A stretch of DNA of 64,000 nucleotides, taken from assembly GCA_028819075.1 (NCBI GenBank), contig JAPPMM010000047.1, positions 113,025 to 177,024 of the forward strand. The letters run 5' to 3'. Shown here piece by piece: positions 34,865-43,114 of this stretch. The notes under the pieces were generated by a model. That model worked only from the letters and a program-made list of their open reading frames with translations, had not been told where the DNA came from and made no database searches. A program made the position numbers and the translations under genes. Within the stretch, counting starts at the first letter, position 1. Each line of letters starts with the position of its first letter. The DNA comes from Gammaproteobacteria bacterium. GTDB taxonomy: Bacteria; Gemmatimonadota; Gemmatimonadetes; Longimicrobiales; Gaopeijiaceae.

Positions 34865-35931
34865 TGGGCGCCGGGGCGCGGGATCACGATGCGGGCCGGG
34901 CGGCACTCCCGCGGTCGCGGATGCGGACCGGGCGGTCCCGGATGGGCCCTGCCGGGATACGTCTCCTGCTGACGCTGCTGGGGATGATGGTCGGTGCTGC
35001 TGGCTGCGACGTGACCGACGTCCCGACGGGTTCGGGACAGAAGACGCTGGTCGTCCTGGCCACGGTCGTGCTCACCATCGACCCTGCCGAGCCCTCTCGG
35101 ATCGACACCCGGGCGGTCGTGGTGGTCAGCGAGGCGTATCAGCAACTGCTGACGGAAGTGCCGGGCGCTGCCGTGCGCATAACCGGCGCGTCCGGGCGCT
35201 CCCTGTCGCTTGCGGCGGAAGAGGATCCGTTGGGGGCGTGCACGGTGCTGCCCGAGGATCTGTATGGGGAGGACGGGCCCCTGGGCACAGTCGGTTCCTG
35301 CCATACCGCCGCTGCGCCGTCCGCGGTATTCGCGCCCGGCGAAGTGCTCACCCTCGCCGTGACGACGCCGGACGGCGCCGTGTTGAAGGGGACCAGCCGC
35401 ATGCCCGACGCGTTCGTACCGCAGGGTCTCTCGGTCGAGGACGGACGCTGCCGGGTGGAGCCCGGCTCCGGCTATCGCTTCGCGTGGGCCCCCGTCGACG
35501 GCGCCTGGGCCCATGTCGGCGAGGCGGAGATCACCGGCCTGAGCCCGAGCCTCTGGTCGTCGTCGGATCCACTGTACCTGCCGGTCACCGTGCTCGGCCG
35601 GGGACGCGACGTGACCGACATGGTCTTCCCCGGGGACTTCCTGCTCGAGTTGCTGTCCGACGTCGACAACGTGGAGCTGCATCGCACGCTGGACGCGGGG
35701 CTTCCCGGCGGCGCACGCGCCGAGGTCACCATCGCGGCCCTGGACCGCAACTGGGCCAACTGGATCCGGGAGGGCCGGCTGAACATCAACGGCGAGACCG
35801 TGGTTCCCTCGGTTTTCGGCGACGGCACCGGGATGTTCGGAACTTCGGTGCGCTGGAAGGTCGAGGTGGAGTCGCGCGCGGCGGAAGGGGCGGGGGACGT
35901 GCCCCTGTGCGGGTCGGGAGTGGCGGGCTGA
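34864..35931 (+). CDS. DUF4249-like lipoprotein accompanying the TonB receptor
   Basis: 355 residues, or fewer if an internal ATG is used. A hydrophobic segment ends in the lipobox GAAGC, so a lipoprotein is likely. The body is beta-rich (VVVVSEAYQQLLTEVPGAAV, RITGASGRSLSLA) with two Cys that may form a disulfide (ACTVLPEDLYG...GSCHTA). Position behind a TonB receptor resembles the DUF4249 partners of Bacteroidota receptors, but sequence support for that family is modest. Its stop overlaps the next start by one base. Confidence 0.5.
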   Translation: MGAGARDHDAGRAALPRSRMRTGRSRMGPAGIRLLLTLLGMMVGAAGCDVTDVPTGSGQKTLVVLATVVLTIDPAEPSRIDTRAVVVVSEAYQQLLTEVPGAAVRITGASGRSLSLAAEEDPLGACTVLPEDLYGEDGPLGTVGSCHTAAAPSAVFAPGEVLTLAVTTPDGAVLKGTSRMPDAFVPQGLSVEDGRCRVEPGSGYRFAWAPVDGAWAHVGEAEITGLSPSLWSSSDPLYLPVTVLGRGRDVTDMVFPGDFLLELLSDVDNVELHRTLDAGLPGGARAEVTIAALDRNWANWIREGRLNINGETVVPSVFGDGTGMFGTSVRWKVEVESRAAEGAGDVPLCGSGVAG

Positions 35932-36005
35932 TGCGCGGCGGGGGCAGGGTGATGCGCGGCGGGGGCAGTCGCCTGATGCATGGCGGGGGCGCGCTGATGC
36001 GATGC
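35928..36005 (+). repeat. Tandem GC-rich repeats, each with an in-frame ATG
   Basis: Four imperfect units built on tgatgcgcggcgggggc occur in a row. Their ATGs (35931, 35952, 35976, 35997) are spaced 21, 24 and 21 bases, so all are in frame with the STN protein. Copy changes would alter the N-terminus without breaking the frame. Which ATG is used cannot be decided from sequence. Confidence 0.55.
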
Positions 36006-38693
36006 GGGGTCCAGTTCGCGCCGATGCTGCTCGCCGCCTGGCTCGCGGGAGCCTCTCCCCCGGGGCTCGTTGCGCAGGACACTCACGACGTGGCGCGCCT
36101 CACGGGCGAAATCGGCGTCGACCCCGAGCCCGGCAGCCTCCTCGCCACCACCGCCCGGCTCTCCATCGAGCAACTGCCGCTCGCCGAAGCCCTCGTCCGA
36201 CTCGCGGAGCATTCACGGGTGCAGATCGCCTTCAGCCCCAGCCTTCTCCCGCCGGACCGCGTCGTCGACTGCGACTGCGCAACAAAGAACGTTGCGCGCA
36301 CGCTCGACGAGCTGCTTGCCCGCACCGACCTGGGCTACGTGGAGCTGGGATCCCAGGTCATCATCGTGCCCCGGGCCCCGCGGGATGTGCTGCCCATGGA
36401 TGCTACCCTCGGTGGCCTGAGGGGAGCGGGGGTCGCGGTCGCGGCCGCGGATGAGCCGACCGCTGCCCCGGCGCCGGAAGAGGCAGCCGCCTCGGACGCC
36501 TACCTCGACGAGACCGCCCGCCGGCTGATCGTGGGTGCGCGCGCCGCCCGCGAGGCGGCCTTGTCGGACATCGCGTCCTATACGGCCGTCGTCAGGGAGC
36601 GCAATTCCTTCGAATTTTCGATGCTGGTTCGCGACCGGCCCATCGTGCGGCGGGAGTCGGCCACCCGCGTTCGCTGGTCGAGGAACGAGCCCACGGTTCT
36701 GCGGGTGCTGGGATCCCGCATGGAAGTCGGTGGGCAGCGCTTCAAGTCCGGCCGGCCCGAAGGGCTTGCGGCACGGTTTGCCGCCGATCCGGCCCGCGAT
36801 CCGTTCAGCCTGTTCATCGTTTCCGGCCTGGGTCCACGCGCCGCCGAGTCGTGGTTCGTACCCACGGTGACCCCGCTCGACGAGGGCGCGGAGCGCTTCT
36901 ACCGGTTCCGCTCGGGAGACACGATTTCGGTGCACTTCGCGGGACGTTCCGTACAGGCGGTGAGCGTGACCGCGCACCCCCGCGCCCAACACCTCGGGCT
37001 GGTCTTCGCAGTGCTGTGGATCGACCCGGAGACCTCCGGGGTGGTGCGGACCGCCTACCGCCCCGCCAAGCCCATCGATTCCGAGTTGAGTTTTCGCCGC
37101 GGGAGCGGCTCCCTGCTGGACATCGAAGAGGTATATCGCGGCACCGCGCTGGGCGATGTCGAGGTGCCTTCCCCGCCCCGTCCGGGATTGTTCGGCCGGA
37201 TATTGAACTACGGTCTCAACGCGGCAATGGGCCCGGGGCTGGAAATCGGCGTGGCGGTAGCGGTTGTCGACTATTCCATGTGGAACCTCCGCTACTGGCT
37301 TCCGAGGCGCGCGACTTTTGCACATTACATCACCAGCGGAGACCAATGGGATGCCGAGGACTCCGATAGGGTCACGGTGCGGGGGTTTCACGACTGGGAG
37401 TTCGACATCGAGCAAGTCTCAACGGGCGCCGCGGATCCACCGGATCCCGCGCGGGCGACCGCGGAGTTGGTCGAGTCCTGGCGCGAGGAGGGAGACACGG
37501 TCGTGGTAAAGGACGGTTCGCAACCCGACTCGGGGACCGTGGTGATCGTGGGGCGCGACTGGCGGGCGCTCGGCGCAAGCGCCCATCTGCCTCCATCAAT
37601 CTGGGAGGATCGCGAAGACGGACTGTATGGGAGCATGGTCGACGAGGCCGGCGAAGTCCTGGATTCCATCGGCATCGCCCCCGGTGCCGGCGACCTGGAA
37701 GGCGCCGGGACGGATCCGGACATCCGCCAATGGTATTTTGAAGCGCCGGTATTGACCCCGAGGCTCATGCGCTACAATCCGATAGAGGGTCTGTCGGTGG
37801 GCAGCCGGCTGATCCGCGATTTCCCGTGGGGACGGGGCGCGCTGACGGTACGGACGGGAACGCGGCGGCGCGAACCCAGCATCGACCTGGCCGCGGAGTA
37901 CGGCCGGACCGGTCCCCGCGTGCGATTCTCGCTCTACCATGCGCTTCGGGAATCGGGAGGAACCGTGACCTCGCAGCGTTCGCCACGTTGGGCGTACGTG
38001 GCCGATCCTTCCGACTACTACGTCGTCCGCGGAGCCGCCATCCACCTGCTCCCTCCGAGGAGCGACCGATCCTGGACCTCGCTGAGCCTGTTCTCCGAGA
38101 CGAACACCACGCTGGACGGCGACGCGCGCAGGCGTCACGGAGTCGATCTGTTCTGGAGGCCCTGGTGGGGCGGCCTCACCGGACGCAGGGTGAACGGGGG
38201 CGCCGACATATCGCTGCGGGGACTGGTCGGCGACTATCCCAACGTCCGCCTGTCGGTCACGGGCATGCTGGTCCTGCCCCTGCCGGCCGACCTGTCGATG
38301 GCGCTCGAGGCCGGTGGCGCGCGCGTCGCTGGAGACCCCGCTCCGGAAGAGATCTGGAGGCTGGGGAGTTCCGGTGACTGGCTGCGCGGCTATCCCCAGA
38401 CCGTGCTGAGGGGAAGACAGGTCTGGAGGAGCCGGATCGAGCTGCAGCGCAAGGTCAGCCTGGTTGCCCTCTCGGTCTTCCACGACTGGGCGAGGGTGGA
38501 CGGCGGAAGCCTGCAGTCCGCGGGGCTTGGCGTGTCGGTGTTCAACGGCTTTCTGCGCGTGGATGTGGCACGGCCGCTTGCGCCCTGGTGGTACCCGCAC
38601 GGAACCCGGGTCCCCGGGAGGCCGCGGGCGGGCGTTGACTGGGCACATGAGCCCGCGTGGCAATGGCATTTTCGTACGACGGCGCCGTTCTGA
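35931..38693 (+). CDS. STN-domain protein with DUF5686-like outer-membrane barrel
   Basis: Up to 920 residues. A signal-type segment (FAPMLLAAWLAGASPPGLVAQ) follows the repetitive start region. The STN domain (LPLAEALVRLAEHSRVQIAF) is almost the same as in the TonB receptor upstream, including the segment FSPSLLPPDRVVDC. There is no TonB plug. A periplasmic region (YTAVVRERNSFEFSMLVRD...) and a barrel with many Trp/Tyr-rich strands follow, ending in WQWHFRTTAPF with terminal Phe, similar in plan to DUF5686 proteins. A signalling or assembly accessory to the receptor seems likely. An open frame extends upstream to 35238, but that overlaps the lipoprotein gene. Confidence 0.6.
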   Translation: MRGGGRVMRGGGSRLMHGGGALMRCGVQFAPMLLAAWLAGASPPGLVAQDTHDVARLTGEIGVDPEPGSLLATTARLSIEQLPLAEALVRLAEHSRVQIAFSPSLLPPDRVVDCDCATKNVARTLDELLARTDLGYVELGSQVIIVPRAPRDVLPMDATLGGLRGAGVAVAAADEPTAAPAPEEAAASDAYLDETARRLIVGARAAREAALSDIASYTAVVRERNSFEFSMLVRDRPIVRRESATRVRWSRNEPTVLRVLGSRMEVGGQRFKSGRPEGLAARFAADPARDPFSLFIVSGLGPRAAESWFVPTVTPLDEGAERFYRFRSGDTISVHFAGRSVQAVSVTAHPRAQHLGLVFAVLWIDPETSGVVRTAYRPAKPIDSELSFRRGSGSLLDIEEVYRGTALGDVEVPSPPRPGLFGRILNYGLNAAMGPGLEIGVAVAVVDYSMWNLRYWLPRRATFAHYITSGDQWDAEDSDRVTVRGFHDWEFDIEQVSTGAADPPDPARATAELVESWREEGDTVVVKDGSQPDSGTVVIVGRDWRALGASAHLPPSIWEDREDGLYGSMVDEAGEVLDSIGIAPGAGDLEGAGTDPDIRQWYFEAPVLTPRLMRYNPIEGLSVGSRLIRDFPWGRGALTVRTGTRRREPSIDLAAEYGRTGPRVRFSLYHALRESGGTVTSQRSPRWAYVADPSDYYVVRGAAIHLLPPRSDRSWTSLSLFSETNTTLDGDARRRHGVDLFWRPWWGGLTGRRVNGGADISLRGLVGDYPNVRLSVTGMLVLPLPADLSMALEAGGARVAGDPAPEEIWRLGSSGDWLRGYPQTVLRGRQVWRSRIELQRKVSLVALSVFHDWARVDGGSLQSAGLGVSVFNGFLRVDVARPLAPWWYPHGTRVPGRPRAGVDWAHEPAWQWHFRTTAPF
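36085..36412 (+). repeat. Duplicated STN-domain coding segment (copy of 32249-32570)
   Basis: The STN-coding parts of the TonB receptor and of this barrel protein are close copies at DNA level. Best conserved is a block of about 75 bases (roughly 32387-32457 against 36226-36300) with only a few differences, which suggests a recent duplication or gene conversion. The remainder of the two genes is unrelated. Confidence 0.6.
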
Positions 38694-39520
38694 TGAGGTT
38701 CGCACCCGGGGGATCCGTGTCGCTCAGGATGACGGTGCTGGCCGGCGTGATTCTCATCTGCGGGTATGCACTGGTGCGGTGGATGGGCTTCTTCAACGAC
38801 GGTCACGGCGATGTCGCCACCCGTCCGCCTTCGGGGCCCGGTGTCGTCGACCCGCTGAACCGGGCGATTCTGATCGAGGGCGGCACATTCATAAGCGGCA
38901 GCGACGACTGGGACACGATCGTCGCGCCGGGCAGTCCGTACTCGAAACGGGACGAGTATCCGCGTCCGCGCACGGTCCGGAGCTTCTGGATGCAGGAGCA
39001 CGAGGTAACGAACGAGGAGTATCGGCGATTCGACGCGGGGCACGCGTTCTCGAGCGGGGAGGAGCGCCATCCGGTCGTCAATGTCACCTGGCGGGAAGCC
39101 ATGGCCTACGCCATCTCCGTTGGTGGAAGTCTGCCAACCGAAGCACAGTGGGAGTTTGCGGCGAGAGGCTCCGAGAGACGGAAGTACCCGTGGGGCAACT
39201 CGGAGCCTGCGTGCGACCGGGTGCACTACGGCTCCTGCGACCCGAGGGGCCCGATCGAGGTGATGGCCCGGCGGGAGGGCGCAACGCCGGAAGGCATCTA
39301 CGACCTGGCGGGCAACGTGGCGGAGTGGGTAACGCCCATCTGGTTCGATCCGGGGCGAACGCCCGTGAATGACGACTCGCGCAGATTGCGGGGCGGCTCG
39401 TTTCTTTCCCCGCCGTTCGCCCTTCGCGCCGCGGACCGCGTCAGGTACCTGCGCTCCGGCTTCGAGTCGGAGGACATAGGGTTTCGCGTGGTGTGGCCGT
39501 TGGAGGGCGCGCGGGACTGA
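38693..39520 (+). CDS. Membrane-anchored SUMF1/FGE-sulfatase-domain protein
   Basis: 275 residues; the ATG overlaps the preceding stop by one base. A single N-terminal membrane segment (MTVLAGVILICGYALVRWMG) is followed by an FGE/SUMF1 fold: LIEGGTFISGSDDW, FWMQEHEVTNEEYRRF, NVTWREAMAYAISVGGSLPT, EAQWEFAARG, YDLAGNVAEWV, LRGGSFLSPPFALRAADR and GFRVVWPL. The copper-binding catalytic Cys pair of true formylglycine-generating enzymes is not seen at its usual place near the C-terminus, so a non-catalytic or binding role is likely. Last gene of the surface-signalling operon. Confidence 0.75.
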   Translation: MRFAPGGSVSLRMTVLAGVILICGYALVRWMGFFNDGHGDVATRPPSGPGVVDPLNRAILIEGGTFISGSDDWDTIVAPGSPYSKRDEYPRPRTVRSFWMQEHEVTNEEYRRFDAGHAFSSGEERHPVVNVTWREAMAYAISVGGSLPTEAQWEFAARGSERRKYPWGNSEPACDRVHYGSCDPRGPIEVMARREGATPEGIYDLAGNVAEWVTPIWFDPGRTPVNDDSRRLRGGSFLSPPFALRAADRVRYLRSGFESEDIGFRVVWPLEGARD

Positions 39521-39643
39521 CGCTGCCGTTGGCGATGCGCACGCAGCTCAGCTCGTACGGGTTCGACGGGCCCGGGCGCGCGGATGGGCTGATGGGAACC
39601 GCGGGTCTTGGCGATGCCGTCCCGGTGAGGCATGTTGGAGCCC

Positions 39644-40612
39644 ATGGACCAGAGCACCGCCGTCCGCCCACCCGCCCACGCCGCCGCCTACGGGGGCCCG
39701 AGCTGGCCCGCCCGTGAAGCCTCCCTCGCCGATGAGTTGGGGTCGGTGTGGTCCCGGTGCGGCATCGACAGCGAGTACGCGACCCTGCAGGCGGTGTTGC
39801 TGCATCGCCCGGGTGCGGAGCTCTTCGAGGTCGAAGACGCCGACGAGCACCTCATGCTGGAGGCCCCGGACGCCGCGCTGTGCGGCGCGCAGCACGATGC
39901 CATGGCGGATGCCTACCGGGCGAACGGCGTGCAGGTCGTGTACGTGGATCCGGGCAGCGCGCCCCCCAACCAGATGTTCTGCGCCGACCTGTTCGTGATG
40001 ACGCCCTCGGGGGCCATCGTGGGGCGTCCGGCATCGACCGTGCGGGCGGGCGAGGAGCGCTGGATCGCTCGCCGGCTGGCCGACTGCGGAGTGCCGATCC
40101 TGCGCAGCGTGGGCGGCACGGGCACCTTCGAAGGGGCCGACCTTTGCTGGCTGTCGCCGGGCGCGGCGATGATCGGGCGGGGCCTGCGCACCAACGGCGA
40201 GGGCGCGGCGCAGGTGGCGGCAACCCTGGCGGAGATCGGCGTCGAGACGCTGGTGGTGGACCTGCCGCACACCTCCATGCACCTGATGGGCGAGGTCCGC
40301 TTCGCCGACCGCGACCTGGCCTTCGGCCGTCCCGGCCGGATTCCGTGGACGGCGCTGGAGGCGCTCCGCAAGCACGGCTACCAGGTGCGCTTCTTTCCCG
40401 ACGACCACGAGATGGTGCGCGGTTTCGGGCACAATTTCGTGACTTTGGGACCGCGCAGGATACTGATGCCGGAAGGATGCCCCATCCTGCAGGCGGCCTA
40501 CGAGGACGCGGGAATCGAGTGCGTCACTGTGGAACTGGGAGAGATCCACAAGTGCGCCGGCGGGATCGGGTGTCTCAGCGGGGTGGTCACGCGGGCGCGG
40601 GTCGCGGGGTGA
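39644..40612 (+). CDS. Arginine deiminase-family (amidinotransferase fold) hydrolase
   Basis: 322 residues from ATG 39644 (an ATG at 39632 is possible). Motifs of the guanidino-group-modifying superfamily are present: a substrate-binding CADLFVMTPSGAIVG, GTFEGADLCWL, the catalytic His/Asp segment DLPHTSMHLMGEVRFAD, GFGHNFVTLGPRR, and near the C-terminus HKCAGGIGCLSG with the nucleophile Cys. Members hydrolyse arginine, dimethylarginine or related guanidines. It overlaps the APC permease start by four bases, which suggests that the permease supplies substrate or removes product. Confidence 0.78.
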   Translation: MDQSTAVRPPAHAAAYGGPSWPAREASLADELGSVWSRCGIDSEYATLQAVLLHRPGAELFEVEDADEHLMLEAPDAALCGAQHDAMADAYRANGVQVVYVDPGSAPPNQMFCADLFVMTPSGAIVGRPASTVRAGEERWIARRLADCGVPILRSVGGTGTFEGADLCWLSPGAAMIGRGLRTNGEGAAQVAATLAEIGVETLVVDLPHTSMHLMGEVRFADRDLAFGRPGRIPWTALEALRKHGYQVRFFPDDHEMVRGFGHNFVTLGPRRILMPEGCPILQAAYEDAGIECVTVELGEIHKCAGGIGCLSGVVTRARVAG

Positions 40613-41931
40613 CGGAGGGGTCGCCTGGGCCCGCCACCCTCAAGCGCCAGCTCGGGGTCTGGAGCGCGGGCGCGATCCTGGTCGGCGCCATCATCGGCAG
40701 CGGCATCTTCGGGGTTCCCGCCGAGATCGCCCGCGAGGCCGGTTCGGTAGGCGCGATCACGCTGCTCTGGCTGCTCGGCTCGGCCATCACCGTGTGCGCC
40801 GCGCTCAGCATGTCCGAGCTGGCGGTCATGTTCCCCCGTTCGGGCGGCACCTACGTGTACCTGCGCGAGGCGTACGGTCCCATGCCGGCGTTCGTCTTCG
40901 GATGGACGCGGCTGCTGCTCATCCAACCGGCCGTGCTGGGCGGCATCGCGCTCATCTTCGCGGCCTACGTGGACGCGCTCTTTCCCCTCACCGAGGCCGG
41001 CGTGCGCGTCGTGGCCGCCCTCGCCATCGTCGTGCTGGGCGCCACCAACGCCCGCTCGGTGCTCTGGGGCGCGGCCGTCCAGAACGTGACCACCTGGGCG
41101 AAGGTGCTCGCCATCGTGGGCCTGTCGCTCGCGATCTTCCTGTTCGGCGACGGGAGCACCGGGGCGCTCGCCGGCGCGGCCGCCTTCGCGCCCGCCTCCT
41201 GGAGCGGTGCAGGGGTCGCGCTGATCGCCGTGCTGTGGGCGTACGACGGGTGGGGCGAACTGCTCTACGCGGCCGGCGAGGTCAAGGACCCCGGGCACAA
41301 CCTCCCGCGCGCCCTGATCGGCGGCTCGCTGGTGGTGGCGGCCGTCTACATCCTCGTGAACGCCTCCTACCTGTGGGCCATGCCGGTCGCGGAGCTGGCG
41401 GTCTCGGAGCACGTCGCCTCGGACGCGGCCATCCGCATCTTCGGGCCGGTGGGGGCGTCCCTGGTGGCGGGACTGGTGGTGGTGTCGACCTTCGGGGCGC
41501 TCAACGCCACGCTGCTCGGCGGGCCGCGGGTGTTCTACGCGCTCGCCGAGGACGGCCTTTTCTTCCGGCCGGTCGGGCGCATCCATGCTCGGTGGGGAAC
41601 CCCGGCGGCGGCCATCGCGCTGGTGACGGTGCTGGGGGTGGGGTACGTCTCGGTCAGAACCTTCGCCGAGCTGGTCCAGGTCTTCATCCTGGGACTCTGG
41701 CCGTTCTACATCCTGGTGGTCTGGGGCGTCTTCCGCCTGCGGAGGCTCAAGCCCGATCACCCCCGGCCCTACCGCACCTTCGGCTATCCCTGGGTCCCCT
41801 GGATCTTTCTTCTCGCCTCGATGGCGATGCTGATCAGCGCGTTCGTCGGCGCGCCCGGCTCGACACTCTTCAGCTTCGGCATCATCGCGGCGGGCGCGCC
41901 GGTGTACTATCTCTGGCGCCGCGGGGCATGA
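40609..41931 (+). CDS. APC-family amino-acid permease
   Basis: 440 residues from a GTG that overlaps the preceding stop (GTGA); a longer open frame upstream is a shadow of the deiminase gene. Start VWSAGAILVGAIIGSGIFGV is the classic TM1 of APC transporters, followed by eleven further hydrophobic segments and the family motif WAYDGWGELLYAAGEVKDP. Likely imports or exchanges an amino acid or guanidino compound related to the deiminase. Translationally coupled at both ends. Confidence 0.83.
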   Translation: MTEGSPGPATLKRQLGVWSAGAILVGAIIGSGIFGVPAEIAREAGSVGAITLLWLLGSAITVCAALSMSELAVMFPRSGGTYVYLREAYGPMPAFVFGWTRLLLIQPAVLGGIALIFAAYVDALFPLTEAGVRVVAALAIVVLGATNARSVLWGAAVQNVTTWAKVLAIVGLSLAIFLFGDGSTGALAGAAAFAPASWSGAGVALIAVLWAYDGWGELLYAAGEVKDPGHNLPRALIGGSLVVAAVYILVNASYLWAMPVAELAVSEHVASDAAIRIFGPVGASLVAGLVVVSTFGALNATLLGGPRVFYALAEDGLFFRPVGRIHARWGTPAAAIALVTVLGVGYVSVRTFAELVQVFILGLWPFYILVVWGVFRLRRLKPDHPRPYRTFGYPWVPWIFLLASMAMLISAFVGAPGSTLFSFGIIAAGAPVYYLWRRGA

Positions 41932-42956
41932 GCGACGCCGACACACGCCGCTCGGAGCACCTGCCTGAAGGAAAGATCCCACCCCGCGTGCTCCGCGAGG
42001 TGCTGCGCCGGCTCGGCGGTGGCGCCGGTCTCGATCCGGGGCCCGCATCCGGCGAGGATGCCGCGGTTGCCGCCGCCGGGAGCGAGCCGCGCATCGTGTT
42101 GGCGGCCGATCCGATCACCTTCCCGAGCGCCGACCCCGGCTGGCACGCCGTCATCGTGAACGCCAACGACGTGGCCGCGACCGGGGGAGAACCCCGCTGG
42201 TTCCTGTCCTCGATTCTCGTACCCCCCGGGACCGATGCGGCGCGGGTCGTACGGATTGCCGACGGCATCCGGACGGGCTGCCGCGAAGTCGGCGCGATCC
42301 CCGCCGGTGGCCACACCGAAGTCACCGCCGCCGTGCGTCACGAGGTCGTCGCCGGGGCCATGATCGGGGTGGCCACCCCGGAGCACGTGAAGCCGAGCGG
42401 CGGGGCTCGCGAAGGCGACCTGCTCGTCATCACCAAGGGCATCGCCATCGAGGCCACCGCCATCATCGCAACCGAATTCGCGGAGGATGTGAGCCGGAGA
42501 CTCGGTGCCGAGTTCCAGGCTCGATCGGCCCGCTTTCTGCGGGATCCCGGGATCAGCGTCGTACCCGAAGCCCACATCGCCGCGCGCACGCCGGGCGTCC
42601 ACGCGATGCACGATGTGACGGAAGGAGGCGTAGCGACGGCCATCCGAGAGATGGTCGAGGCGGCGGGGCTCGGGGCGATCGTCGAGGAGGCGAAGATCCC
42701 CCACTTCGACGAATCAGCGCGATTGATGCGTCGCTACGGCCTCGACATCCTCGGCGCCATCGGCTCCGGAGCACTCCTCGTCGCCTGCTCGGAGGCCGGC
42801 ACGGACGGCCTCCTGCACCGCCTGGAGGACGCTGGCATCCCCGGACGAGTCGTCGGCCGGTTCGTCCCGCCCGCGCAGGGGATCGTGCTGGACCTCGGGT
42901 CGTCGCGGCGAGAGCTGCCGCGCTTCGAGGCCGACGAGATCACGCGTCTGCCCTGA
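41928..42956 (+). CDS. AIR synthase-related (HypE/PurM-like) protein
   Basis: 342 residues; the ATG overlaps the permease stop. The N-terminal AIRS domain has IVLAADPITFPSADPGWHAV and NANDVAATGGEPRWFL, the acidic/Asn loop that binds ATP-Mg in PurM and HypE, and the C-terminal domain has VHAMHDVTEGGVATAIREM. There is no C-terminal Cys as used by HypE for thiocyanate transfer, and no other hyp genes are near, so a hydrogenase role is unlikely. Co-expressed with a deiminase and a permease; substrate unknown. Confidence 0.72.
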   Translation: MSDADTRRSEHLPEGKIPPRVLREVLRRLGGGAGLDPGPASGEDAAVAAAGSEPRIVLAADPITFPSADPGWHAVIVNANDVAATGGEPRWFLSSILVPPGTDAARVVRIADGIRTGCREVGAIPAGGHTEVTAAVRHEVVAGAMIGVATPEHVKPSGGAREGDLLVITKGIAIEATAIIATEFAEDVSRRLGAEFQARSARFLRDPGISVVPEAHIAARTPGVHAMHDVTEGGVATAIREMVEAAGLGAIVEEAKIPHFDESARLMRRYGLDILGAIGSGALLVACSEAGTDGLLHRLEDAGIPGRVVGRFVPPAQGIVLDLGSSRRELPRFEADEITRLP

Positions 42957-43114
42957 CGGCCGCTGTCAGGTGGGTCCGACTCTCTCGCGGTACGGCCGCG
43001 CCACCCTATCTTGAACCCACGCGGCCCAACCGCGGACCCCATGCCATCCCTGACCCCCGTGGGGCTCCGAGGCATGACACGGCCGCGCCCCTCCGGACGC
43101 CAAGGAGTTCTGCG

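Noticed and set aside
35238..35930. Upstream extension of the second STN protein (open frame from 35238)
   Set aside because: Translation is Arg-rich and overlaps the lipoprotein gene in another frame; a signal peptide begins only after 35931.
41928..42956. Hydrogenase maturation protein HypE
   Set aside because: No other hyp genes nearby and no C-terminal catalytic Cys, so only AIR synthase-related is called.
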